Positions 23,234-30,935 of a stretch of DNA of 38,562 nucleotides are shown here, one piece after another. The stretch covers positions 1 through 38,562 of the forward strand of contig JAXITR010000014.1 in the NCBI GenBank assembly GCA_034679985.1, given 5' to 3'. The notes under the pieces were generated by a model. The model saw nothing but the letters and a program-made list of their open reading frames with translations, did not search any database and was not told the origin of the DNA. The translations under genes were made by a program, and so were the position numbers. Position 1 is the first letter of the stretch. Every line of letters begins with the position of its first letter. Source of the stretch: CAMDTE01 sp034679985. GTDB lineage: Bacteria; Bacteroidota; Bacteroidia; Flavobacteriales; Schleiferiaceae.

Positions 23234-24250
23234 CTACAAAATTGTATCCTCCGCTTCCACCACCAACCGGCGGATGGCGTCCACCTGCTTGCGCAGTTTG
23301 CCCACGTACTTGTCCCGCTGAGCTTGGCCGGAGCCGGTGGCCAGCGTGGACTTAGTCAGCAGCTCGTCCATCCATTTTTTGGTTTGCTGCGTGAAATAGG
23401 GGTGCGTGGTCTCCAGAAAATTGAAGGAATTGTAGCTCAGAAACGTTTGATCGCCCGACGGTTTCTCCATGTAGGCCACGTTTTGGCCCACCTGCAAATC
23501 CGTGATGTACCAAGCAAAAGAGCCGCCCACCGGTTGTCCCGTGGCGGGGTTGATTTTTCTGCCGCATTCGGACTGCGCCACCAAGTAGTCCAACAATCGG
23601 TCCAGTTCGTTCAGCACGGACAAGGCCTCGTCGGCCTGCGTGAAAACGCCGGTTTCCCAATACAGTTGAACTTGTTTCAGCGTGCTTAAGTAGCAGGTGC
23701 TGCTCCACAATTCCGCCGAATTTAAGCCGATGTACGCCTTGACAATTTCTTCCGCCAACGCACGTCGTTCTTCCGGAATCAGGAATTGTTGGTACGTAAT
23801 GGCCTTGAATTCCGGCAGTCCCAAGATGGAGCGTCCCCAGTAGTAGGACTTCAGTCGGGCCACGTTGGGAAACAGAAATATGTAAAACAGGGGGAAGTCC
23901 AGGGCCGCGTAGGTCATGTGCATTTCCTCCCGACTCTGCTGAAAGGCCAGCATTTGGTGCAAAATGCGCGTGGTGTACTTCTGGTAATCGTCCTCGGAGG
24001 CAATCACCGGGCCGGCGTCAAAGTCCACCCGCTGGGCGTCCATGTCCCGCAGGGTGTCCAGCGAAATGTGGAATTTGTTGGCCAATTGAATGGCTTCTTC
24101 CAAGGTGAGGGCCGTGTCCCCGCGCATGCGTCGGTACACGGAGTCGGATCCGATGCCCAAAAGATCGCCGATTTCGTCGACCATGTTCAGGTGTGGAGCA
24201 ATGCGCATCTTGATGCGCTCAAAGAATTGGCGTTGGAGGTCCGGTTGCAT
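23234..24250 (-). CDS. HTH transcriptional regulator, BetR-like N-terminus
   Basis: A 338-aa protein whose first 75 residues form a Cro/BetR-type helix-turn-helix (VDEIGDLLGIGSDSVYRRMR, then TALTLEEAIQLANKFHISLD). The remaining 260 residues are helical without enzyme motifs, and probably sense a signal or mediate dimerisation. Regulators of this shape (short HTH plus large helical domain) are common and little studied in Bacteroidota. Start is the ATG at 24250. It is divergent from a secreted CsgG-like/barrel protein, with 145 bp between the two starts, which makes that gene the first candidate target. Possible -7 sequences on the minus strand lie at 24264-24271 and 24297-24304. Confidence 0.8.
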   Translation of the reverse strand: MQPDLQRQFFERIKMRIAPHLNMVDEIGDLLGIGSDSVYRRMRGDTALTLEEAIQLANKFHISLDTLRDMDAQRVDFDAGPVIASEDDYQKYTTRILHQMLAFQQSREEMHMTYAALDFPLFYIFLFPNVARLKSYYWGRSILGLPEFKAITYQQFLIPEERRALAEEIVKAYIGLNSAELWSSTCYLSTLKQVQLYWETGVFTQADEALSVLNELDRLLDYLVAQSECGRKINPATGQPVGGSFAWYITDLQVGQNVAYMEKPSGDQTFLSYNSFNFLETTHPYFTQQTKKWMDELLTKSTLATGSGQAQRDKYVGKLRKQVDAIRRLVVEAEDTIL

Positions 24251-24395
24251 GACTGCAAAATGAGAAATCTATTGAAACGACGAGTTGCGATTTTCCGTAA
24301 AAGTAGTTTTTCAAACCGCACCGCGCCGTAATGTACTAATTAAGTAAAGCAGCACCTTTGTATTAGAACTTGCCTTCTGGCGTAAAATTAACACC

Positions 24396-25583
24396 ATGAA
24401 AAAACTGATCCTCCTCGCGGCCGTGGCCCTTGCAAGCTTCGCCACCCAAGCCCAAGCCCCCAAAGAATCGGTGGCCATTTTGGATTTTGACACCCGTTCC
24501 TATCCCGTAGACGTTCAGCAAGTCATTCAAAAGGCCACCATTGAAATGATGCGCATCAACGCGTACGAAGTAATCGATAAGTACGACATCGAGTACATCG
24601 CCAAAAGGGACAACGTGGCTCTTAAGGGCTGCTTCTCCAAAATTTGCCTGGAAGACATTGGCAAGCGCCTGCAGTGCGACTACATCCTGACCGGCTCCTA
24701 CGATTTGCTGGCAGATAAAGTTGCGTTGACCATCCGCATGTTCGAGGTGAAGTCCGGATCCTTCGTGAATTCCACCAGCCGCATCTACCTGAACATTCCG
24801 GAGCAAACCTTGGCCATGATGGAGGTTTCCCTCAACGACCTCTTCAAACTTCCGTCCGACGAACAGTTGGTGCGCAAGTTGACGGTGTCTGAGGACTACG
24901 AAAGCGCCTTGAACAACCCCAATGCGGCCGTCATCAACAACAACGGTCCGCGCATTGGTTTGACCGCGATCGCCGGCCCCAGCGCCAGCATCTTGACCCT
25001 GGACCGCAAGCACGGCGGTTTTGATTACGCCGTGCCGCTCCTTTCTTCCTTTGGCTACCAGTTCGAACAGGTATTTGTGAACTCGGGAAACTTCCAGGCG
25101 TTGGTGGAGTTCATTCCCTTGGTGGCCGGTTTGGAGTACGGACGCATCATCCCCAGTGCTTCTGTTTTATTGGGCATGCGCAACTCACGCACCGGTTGGG
25201 AGTTCGCGATTGGACCCAACATCACGTCCACGGTGACCGGTACGGGTTATTATACCCAGCCAAACAAGGAACTGGAGGGACACTACGAAAGCTGGATGCT
25301 CCGCGGCGTCAGTGCCGGGTACAACGCGAACGGTTGGGAGGAAATTACTCGATTGGATTCGCGCGGCGACTTCGCTTTTGCAACCGGTTTGATCATTGGC
25401 GGTGGTAAAACGCTCAAGTCCGGTCGCATGAATTTCCCCATCAACCTCTTTTTTGTGACGCCGGGCCGCGGTGATTCGTGGCGCATCGGCGCGTCGGTGG
25501 GCTTCAATATTGTGCGCAAAAAGACCCCGCGTCCCATGCGAACCTTTGGTTCGGATTTGCTGCCGGTGGAGGGAGGGTTCTAA
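24396..25583 (+). CDS. Secreted CsgG/LpoB-like protein with beta-barrel-like C-terminus
   Basis: A 395-aa exported protein. Signal peptide at residues 1-20 (KLILLAAVALASFATQAQA). Residues 25-160 (VAILDFDTRSYPVD, then MRINAYEVIDKYDIEYIAK, then CDYILTGSYDLLADKV) match the pattern of CsgG-N/LpoB-type periplasmic domains; the pair KGCFSKICLED includes two Cys. Residues 185-395 are strand-rich with alternating aromatic residues (SASVLLGMRNSRTGWEFAIGPN), consistent with a small outer-membrane barrel; the C-terminus is not the classic barrel ending. Function unknown. The promoter-like CACCTTTG at 24353-24360 would give a 30-nt leader. Confidence 0.75.
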   Translation: MKKLILLAAVALASFATQAQAPKESVAILDFDTRSYPVDVQQVIQKATIEMMRINAYEVIDKYDIEYIAKRDNVALKGCFSKICLEDIGKRLQCDYILTGSYDLLADKVALTIRMFEVKSGSFVNSTSRIYLNIPEQTLAMMEVSLNDLFKLPSDEQLVRKLTVSEDYESALNNPNAAVINNNGPRIGLTAIAGPSASILTLDRKHGGFDYAVPLLSSFGYQFEQVFVNSGNFQALVEFIPLVAGLEYGRIIPSASVLLGMRNSRTGWEFAIGPNITSTVTGTGYYTQPNKELEGHYESWMLRGVSAGYNANGWEEITRLDSRGDFAFATGLIIGGGKTLKSGRMNFPINLFFVTPGRGDSWRIGASVGFNIVRKKTPRPMRTFGSDLLPVEGGF

Positions 25584-25658
25584 ACCGTCCTGGCGTGTTG
25601 GAATCGGCTTGCCATTAAGAATCCCCGAGAACACCAGACCAACCCCCACTCGGGGATC

Positions 25659-25686
25659 AACCGCCCAGCAATGGGCGGTTTTTTTA
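25659..25686 (+). terminator. Intrinsic terminator after the CsgG-like gene
   Basis: AACCGCCCA, loop GCAA, TGGGCGGTT and seven T. A second 9-bp stem (ATCCCCGAG at 25621 with CTCGGGGAT at 25649) sits just upstream with a 19-nt loop. Confidence 0.85.
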
Positions 25687-26157
25687 TGCCTTTTTGGGCG
25701 TGGCTTTGGGCTTGACCTTGCCTTGCGCCTGTGCGTTTTCGTAGAGGGTGAGGGAAGGCATTTCCCATGCGGCGCGAAGCAATTCTTCCAACACCGCCGG
25801 GTCTGCGTCCGCGAGCTTTTTGAGGTAGAGGCAGCCCATGCCGGTGGTGTGCTTGCCCAGTCGGTCCAAATAGGAGGAAAAGCGCTCCATGCCTCCGTTG
25901 CAGAGGTAGACGGTGAGGGCGGATTTGCGGGCCGCGTAGCCCAAGCGCATCCAGGAGCCGGTGCGGCCGCTGGCGTACGCGTAATCGTAGGTGCCGAAGC
26001 CCACCATGGAGGCGCCCCACATGCGGCCGGGTTCGCCGGAAATGGACTCCATAAGCGCGTGCAGTGCGCGGGCGTCGGCTTGGCGTTGGGCGGGCTCGAC
26101 GGTGTCCAAGTAGCTGGAAACGGGGACGTCGGTGGGTTGGGTGGTGTTGGCGGCCAT
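25684..26157 (-). CDS. DUF1801 (YdhG-like) domain protein
   Basis: A 157-aa soluble protein. The core (AQRQADARALHALMESISGEPGRMWG, quoted only as the start AQRQADARALHALME and MWGASMVGFGTYDYAY) and the following RTGSWMRLGYAARKSALTVYL identify the DUF1801 fold, which resembles frataxin/CyaY and YdhG proteins. The ending is Lys/Pro/Ala-rich (KVKPKATPKKA). Function is not known. It begins 24 bases after the cysN stop on the same strand, so it is probably the last gene of the sulfate operon, although a role in sulfate metabolism is not implied by its family. Confidence 0.82.
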   Translation of the reverse strand: MAANTTQPTDVPVSSYLDTVEPAQRQADARALHALMESISGEPGRMWGASMVGFGTYDYAYASGRTGSWMRLGYAARKSALTVYLCNGGMERFSSYLDRLGKHTTGMGCLYLKKLADADPAVLEELLRAAWEMPSLTLYENAQAQGKVKPKATPKKA

Positions 26158-26181
26158 GGGTACCTAAGGGAATGAATGGAA

Positions 26182-27495
26182 TTAGGCAGAAGCAATCATG
26201 CCCGCGGCCACGGTGGCTCCGGAGGCTTCGTCTACCAGAATGAAAGCGCCCGTGACGCGGTTGTTTTCGTAGGAATCAAATGCCAGCGGTTTGGCCAGGC
26301 GCAGCCGAATGCGGCCGAGGTCGTTGGGGCGCAAGGGGGTGGCGCTGGGCGCGTAGGCCAGGGTGTGGAGGTCCAAAATGCCGTCGACGGAGTCGATCAG
26401 GCCGCGGACTTCGGCGGTGGCGCAACGCACGGCGTACTTGGCGCCGGGCACTTGGGGAGAGCGGTCCAGCCAGCACAAGGTGGCTTCCAGGTTTTGTTCC
26501 GCAACGGGCTGGGGAGCGTTGGAGTGGGCCAAGAGGGAGCCGCGCGCCACGTCCAAATCGTCTTCCAGTTCAATGGAGACGGACTGTCCGCGGTGGGCGC
26601 GGGTCAGCGGTTGGTGGCCCAACCAGAGGGCCGATACGCGGGAGGTGAGGCCGCCGGGGTAGGCGGTGATGGGATCGCCCACGGAGACGGAGCCGGAGGC
26701 GATGCGGCCGGCGTAGCCGCGGAAGTCGTGGTGCTCGGTGGTGTGGGGGCGCAGGACGGTTTGTACGGCCATGCGGAAGGGGCCGTCGTTTTCCGGACGG
26801 GGGACCTCCAAGGATTCCAAGGTGCTCAAGAGGGGAGCGCCAGTGTACCACGGCATGTGGGTGCTGGCGTCCACCACGTTGTCGCCCAAAAGGGCAGACA
26901 GGGGAAGGAAGTGCACGGAACGCACGCCCGCCTCGCGCGCAACGCGCTCGGCGTCCGCACAAATGGCGCTGTAAACGGATTCAGACCAGTCCACCAAGTC
27001 CATTTTGTTGATGCACAGAACCGCCGTGGGCAAGCCCAGGAGGCCGGCCAGGAAGAGGTGCCGTCGGGTCTGTTCCACCACGCCGTTGCGGGCGTCCACC
27101 AAAACAAGGGCAACGTCGGCCGTGGAGGCCCCGGTGACCATGTTGCGCGTGTACTGCACGTGGCCGGGGGTGTCCGCAATGATGAAGGTGCGCTTGGGGG
27201 TGGAAAAGTAGCGGTAGGCCACGTCGATGGTGATGCCCTGTTCGCGTTCGTCCTTGAGGCCGTCGGTCAGCAGGCTGAGGTCCACGTGGCTCAAGCCCTT
27301 GCGCTGGCTGGTGCGCTCCATGGCTTCCCACTGGTCCATCAAAACGCTTTTGGCGTCGTAGAGCAGGCGCCCAATGAGGGTGGACTTGCCGTCGTCTACG
27401 GAGCCGGCGGTGGTGAAGCGCAGAAGGTCTGCCGGTGCGCCGGACGCGGAGGAAGGCGTTGGGGAGGTCACTGGGGAGGGGGTTGGGGTGGTCAT
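26182..27495 (-). CDS. cysN: Sulfate adenylyltransferase, GTPase subunit
   Basis: CysN couples GTP hydrolysis to the synthesis of adenosine 5'-phosphosulfate (APS) from ATP and sulfate by CysD. The 437-aa protein is an EF-Tu-like GTPase: G1 GSVDDGKST (about residue 32), G3 DTPGHVQYTRNMVTGAS, G4 NKMDLV, then two beta-barrel domains. The first 25 residues are a Pro/Ser/Thr-rich leader (TPTPSPVTSPTPSSAS) not usual in CysN. No APS-kinase domain is fused at its C-terminus; a separate cysC is in the operon. It starts 3 bases after the cysD stop. Confidence 0.95.
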   Translation of the reverse strand: MTTPTPSPVTSPTPSSASGAPADLLRFTTAGSVDDGKSTLIGRLLYDAKSVLMDQWEAMERTSQRKGLSHVDLSLLTDGLKDEREQGITIDVAYRYFSTPKRTFIIADTPGHVQYTRNMVTGASTADVALVLVDARNGVVEQTRRHLFLAGLLGLPTAVLCINKMDLVDWSESVYSAICADAERVAREAGVRSVHFLPLSALLGDNVVDASTHMPWYTGAPLLSTLESLEVPRPENDGPFRMAVQTVLRPHTTEHHDFRGYAGRIASGSVSVGDPITAYPGGLTSRVSALWLGHQPLTRAHRGQSVSIELEDDLDVARGSLLAHSNAPQPVAEQNLEATLCWLDRSPQVPGAKYAVRCATAEVRGLIDSVDGILDLHTLAYAPSATPLRPNDLGRIRLRLAKPLAFDSYENNRVTGAFILVDEASGATVAAGMIASA

Positions 27496-27498
27496 CGG

Positions 27499-28401
27499 TT
27501 AAAAGTAGCCTTCGCGTTTGCGTTCTTCCATGCTGTTTTCGCTGCGTTTGTCGTCCTCGCGGTTGCCGCGCTCCGTTTGGCGCGACGACTCAATCTCGCG
27601 GATGACGTCGTCCAGGGTGCTGGCCTCGGAGGCAATGCCGCCGGTGATGGTGATGTCTCCCAGGGTGCGGAAGCGGATGGAGCGGGTTTCCGGTTGGTCC
27701 GTGGGGCGGAGGGTGATGAATTCAGATACCGGAAGCCAAGCGTTGTTGCGCCAGATGACGTTGCGGGGTCGGGCAAAATAGAGTTCCGGCAGTTCAATGC
27801 CCTCACGCCGGATGTAGTGCCACACGTCCAATTCCGTCCAGTTGGAAATGGGGAACACGCGAAAATGCTCGCCCGGGCGCTTTTTTCCGTTGAAGAGGTT
27901 CCACAATTCCGGGCGCTGGTTCTTGGGGTCCCATTGGCCAAAATCGTCGCGGTGGCTGAAAAAACGCTCCTTTGCGCGGGCCTTTTCTTCGTCCCGACGG
28001 GCGCCGCCCATCAAGCAATCAAAGCGTTCGCGTTCAATGGTTTCCAGCAACGTAACCGTTTGAATGCGGTTGCGGTTGGCCTGGTTTCCGGTTTCTTCCT
28101 GCGCGGAGCCGCGGTTGATGGACTCCTGCACGCTGCCCACCACCAGCCGAGCGCCCAAGCGCTCCACCAGGGCGTCGCGGTACGCCAGGGTTTCCGGGAA
28201 GTTGTGGCCGGTGTCTATGTGCACCAGGGGAAAAGGCAGTTTGGCGGGCGCAAAGGCTTTCGCGGCCAAATGCGTCACCACAATGGAGTCTTTTCCGCCG
28301 GAAAACAGAATTCCGGGGTGTTCAAATTGGGCAAAGGCCTCGCGAATGACGTAGATCGCTTCGGCTTCCAGTTCGTCCAGGTGGGCGTAGGTCAAGGGCA
28401 T
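27499..28401 (-). CDS. cysD: Sulfate adenylyltransferase, catalytic subunit
   Basis: CysD joins ATP and sulfate to make APS, with energy from CysN. The 300-aa protein has the PP-loop ATPase motif SGGKDS (about residue 33), then HIDTGHNFPE, GGARRDEEKARAKER, and ISNWTELDVW, all characteristic of CysD. The C-terminal 30 residues are charged (TERGNREDDKRSENSMEERK), ending GYF as is usual for the family. It starts 3 bases after cysC and ends 3 bases before cysN, so the three are tightly coupled. Confidence 0.95.
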   Translation of the reverse strand: MPLTYAHLDELEAEAIYVIREAFAQFEHPGILFSGGKDSIVVTHLAAKAFAPAKLPFPLVHIDTGHNFPETLAYRDALVERLGARLVVGSVQESINRGSAQEETGNQANRNRIQTVTLLETIERERFDCLMGGARRDEEKARAKERFFSHRDDFGQWDPKNQRPELWNLFNGKKRPGEHFRVFPISNWTELDVWHYIRREGIELPELYFARPRNVIWRNNAWLPVSEFITLRPTDQPETRSIRFRTLGDITITGGIASEASTLDDVIREIESSRQTERGNREDDKRSENSMEERKREGYF

Positions 28402-28404
28402 AGT

Positions 28405-28986
28405 TCAGAGGGGCAAGGAGCCCAGGATTTGGTCGACGCATTCCGCAACGCTGCGCTGTGCGGTCAGAAGGTGTATGTTGGGAGCTGCAGGGGCTTCAAA
28501 AGGCGCGCTGATGCCCGTAAAATCTGAAATTTGACCGGCGCGTGCCTTGGCGTACAGGCCTTTGGGGTCCCGACGCTCGCATTCTTCCAGCGGGGTGTCC
28601 ACAAAGATCTCCACCAGGCGGTCTTCGCCCACCACCGCGCGCGCAGCGGCGCGGTCCGCCGCGTACGGAGAAACAAAGGCAGTGAGGACCACCAAGCCCG
28701 CGTCCGCCATCAGTTTGGCCACTTCGGCAATCCGACGGATGTTTTCCGTGCGGTCTTGTGCGGAAAATCCCAAGTCGCGGTTCAGACCCAAGCGCACGTT
28801 GTCTCCGTCCAGCAGGAAGGTGGCGCGGCCGGCCGCGTGCAACGCGGCCTCCGTGGCGTTGGCCAGGGTGCTCTTGCCGCTGCCGCTGAGCCCGGTAAAC
28901 CACAAAACGCGGCCGGTTTGGCCCAGCAAGCGTTCGCGGTCTGCCGAGGAGACGGTGGGAGCGTGGTAGGTGAGGTGGGGATTCAT
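28405..28986 (-). CDS. cysC: Adenylylsulfate (APS) kinase
   Basis: CysC phosphorylates APS to PAPS, the sulfuryl donor for sulfotransferases or for reduction. The 193-aa protein has the P-loop GLSGSGKST (about residue 34), DGDNVR, DLGFSAQDRTENIRR and FVSPYAADR, all diagnostic for the family. The longer frame to 29049 starts inside the SLC13 gene, so I choose the ATG at 28986 (MNPHLTYHAP), which leaves 22 bases after the SLC13 stop. The order permease-cysC-cysD-cysN makes PAPS formation the operon's evident output. Confidence 0.94.
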   Translation of the reverse strand: MNPHLTYHAPTVSSADRERLLGQTGRVLWFTGLSGSGKSTLANATEAALHAAGRATFLLDGDNVRLGLNRDLGFSAQDRTENIRRIAEVAKLMADAGLVVLTAFVSPYAADRAAARAVVGEDRLVEIFVDTPLEECERRDPKGLYAKARAGQISDFTGISAPFEAPAAPNIHLLTAQRSVAECVDQILGSLPL

Positions 28987-29008
28987 GAACCTATAGTGTG
29001 AAATGGAT

Positions 29009-30790
29009 TTAGAGCAGAAAGAAGTACGCAAAACCCAAGAATGCGGCACTGTACGCCAGCGTTGTAACGCCGCCCATGCGGAGGTAGTCTCGTCCGGTGT
29101 AGCCGCCGGGGCCCATCACCATGAGGTTGGTTTGGTAGCCAATGGGGGTGAGGAAGGCGTTGCTGGCGCCAAAGGCAATGGCCAAGAAGGCCGGTACCGG
29201 CGGAATCAATCCGGCCACCACCACGGCGGCGGCCAAGGGAAACATGAGCGCCACGGCGGCGTTGTTGGTGACGGCGTTGGTTAGGGCGGTGGCCACCGCA
29301 AACAGGACTACCAAGAGCCCAAACGGCCCCAGTGCGTGCAAGGGCTCGTGCAGTGCCTCCACGGCGCGAGCGGGCCAAGGAGAGGCCACCAGCGCCTGAC
29401 CCAAGGCCAAGGAACTGCTCAAAACCAACAAAAGCTCTAAGTCCAAATGTTTGCGCGCCCCGGAAAGGGTTACAAACCCCAGGAGGGAGCCCACAAAAAG
29501 AAGACCTACGGCCACGCCCAGAAGGTCCGTCCAGCCGAGGTTGGCGGCCAAGATCAACAGGCCCAGGCTGGCCAAGAACAGGCGGATTTTCACCGGATCG
29601 CCCGGTGCGCTTTCCGCAGCCCGTTCGCCAATGGGGTAGAGGTCCGTTTGGTTTTCCAGCCGTTCATCCAGTCGTTCGGAACCCACCAAAACCAGCAAGT
29701 CCCCGGCTTGCAGCAGTTGATCGCCAATGCGTCCGCCCAAGCGCTGTCCGCGGCGGTGGATGGCTACAATGGCCGCGCCAAAGCGTTCCCGGAAATTGCT
29801 GTCCTTGACGGATTGGCCCACCAAGGAAGAGCCACTGGGCACCAATACCTCCAACACCGGCGCGTGGGCGGCGCGGTCCGTCAGGTCTGCCTGGGGCAGG
29901 GCCAAACCCGGACGTTCGGCGGTCAATTGGCGAATTTGGTCCAAATCTCCGGCGAAGAAGAGTCGGTCTCCCGCCACCAGCACCTCGTCCGGCCCCACGG
30001 GCGCAATGGTTTGCCCGCTCCGCATGATTTCCACCAGAAAGAGTCCGTGCAGGTTGCGAAAACCGGCTTGCGCAACGGTTTTGCCCACGGCCTGGGCATT
30101 GTCCAGCAGCAGGGTTTCCACGGTGTACGAGCGTGCCGCCGGGTTGTCGGCGGTGGAACCGTCCGTTCTTCCGTGGAGCAGTCTGGGAGCAAAGAAGATC
30201 AACGCAAGGCCGGTCAGAACCACGACGGCCAGCCCCGGGCCCCAGTACTGTGCCGTTTGGAGGGTGTCTGGCATCGACGCGCCCAGCAAGCCGGGGGATT
30301 CTTCCAGCAAACCGTTCAAAACCAAGTTGGTGGAGGTCCCGAATACGGTCAACATGCCGCCGGCGGTAGCCGCAAAGGCCATGGGCATCAGGAGCGGTTG
30401 AATTGGTTTTTTGTGGACTTCGGCCCATTTGCGTACAAAGGGGATGAGCAGTGCCACCAAGGGGGTGTTGTTGATGAATCCGCTCAGGCCGGAGGTGGCA
30501 CCCACCAGGGCGCCCAAAAAACGGCGGGGTTTGTTTCCGCTGGGCAAAAGACGCAGAAGCGCCGCCGTCAGGCCCAGCCGCTGCTGCACGGTGCCCGCCA
30601 AAATGGTCAGGGCAAAAATGGTCAGCAAACTTCGGTTGCCCAGGGTTGCGGCCCAGTCTTCAAGGTCCAAGGCGCCAAAAGCCCAGACGGCCACGGCCGC
30701 GCCGGCAAAGAGCACGCCCGGACGCACCCCGCGGACAAAGACCCCGAGTACCACGGCACCGTAAATGAGGAGCAAAACAGAATCCGCCAT
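29009..30790 (-). CDS. SLC13-family permease with two TrkA-C domains, probable sulfate importer
   Basis: A 593-aa inner-membrane transporter. The N-terminal helices include the SLC13/ArsB-type signature SGFINNTPLVALLIP and later GTSTNLVLNGLL. A cytoplasmic insert (about residues 205-370) contains two RCK_C/TrkA-C domains: AVGKTVAQAGFRNLHGLFLV with VLVAGDRLFFAGD, and LVGQSVKDSNFRERFGAAIV with LLQAGDLLVLVGS. The C-terminal helices repeat the pattern (TNAVTNNAAVALMFP, TPIGYQTNLMV). SLC13-type proteins with this layout are known or predicted sulfate transporters, and the following cysC, cysD and cysN genes support that. A TTG 12 bases upstream is rejected because it overlaps the promoter box. Confidence 0.9.
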   Translation of the reverse strand: MADSVLLLIYGAVVLGVFVRGVRPGVLFAGAAVAVWAFGALDLEDWAATLGNRSLLTIFALTILAGTVQQRLGLTAALLRLLPSGNKPRRFLGALVGATSGLSGFINNTPLVALLIPFVRKWAEVHKKPIQPLLMPMAFAATAGGMLTVFGTSTNLVLNGLLEESPGLLGASMPDTLQTAQYWGPGLAVVVLTGLALIFFAPRLLHGRTDGSTADNPAARSYTVETLLLDNAQAVGKTVAQAGFRNLHGLFLVEIMRSGQTIAPVGPDEVLVAGDRLFFAGDLDQIRQLTAERPGLALPQADLTDRAAHAPVLEVLVPSGSSLVGQSVKDSNFRERFGAAIVAIHRRGQRLGGRIGDQLLQAGDLLVLVGSERLDERLENQTDLYPIGERAAESAPGDPVKIRLFLASLGLLILAANLGWTDLLGVAVGLLFVGSLLGFVTLSGARKHLDLELLLVLSSSLALGQALVASPWPARAVEALHEPLHALGPFGLLVVLFAVATALTNAVTNNAAVALMFPLAAAVVVAGLIPPVPAFLAIAFGASNAFLTPIGYQTNLMVMGPGGYTGRDYLRMGGVTTLAYSAAFLGFAYFFLL

Positions 30791-30799
30791 CGTCGGGGG

Positions 30800-30807
30800 C
30801 AAAGATA
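30800..30807 (-). promoter_or_regulatory. TAnnTTTG -7 promoter box for the sulfate operon
   Basis: TATCTTTG on the minus strand ends 9 nt before the ATG at 30790. Confidence 0.7.
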
Positions 30808-30881
30808 CTAATTCCTACTTAAATGGTGGGCAAATAGGAAAATCTGTAGTCCCTGCCGCACTCAGGTCGCGTGCAAAACCT

Positions 30882-30889
30882 TAAATTCG
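30882..30889 (+). promoter_or_regulatory. Possible -7 box for the glycosyltransferase gene
   Basis: TAAATTCG (TAnnTTCG) lies 46 nt before the ATG at 30936. It is a weak match. Confidence 0.35.
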
Positions 30890-30935
30890 CACCGAAAACA
30901 ACCCCCGGGAGTTTGGCTTCCACACCCCATCGATC

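Noticed and set aside
26176..28527. A 783-codon open frame on the plus strand opposite cysN and cysD
   Set aside because: It is a Gly/Val/Ala/His-rich antisense shadow of two certain genes in high-GC DNA, with no family motif and no promoter box near its start.
29009..30807. Start of the SLC13 gene at the TTG at 30802
   Set aside because: That codon overlaps the TATCTTTG promoter box, so it would lie before the transcription start; the ATG at 30790 is preferred.
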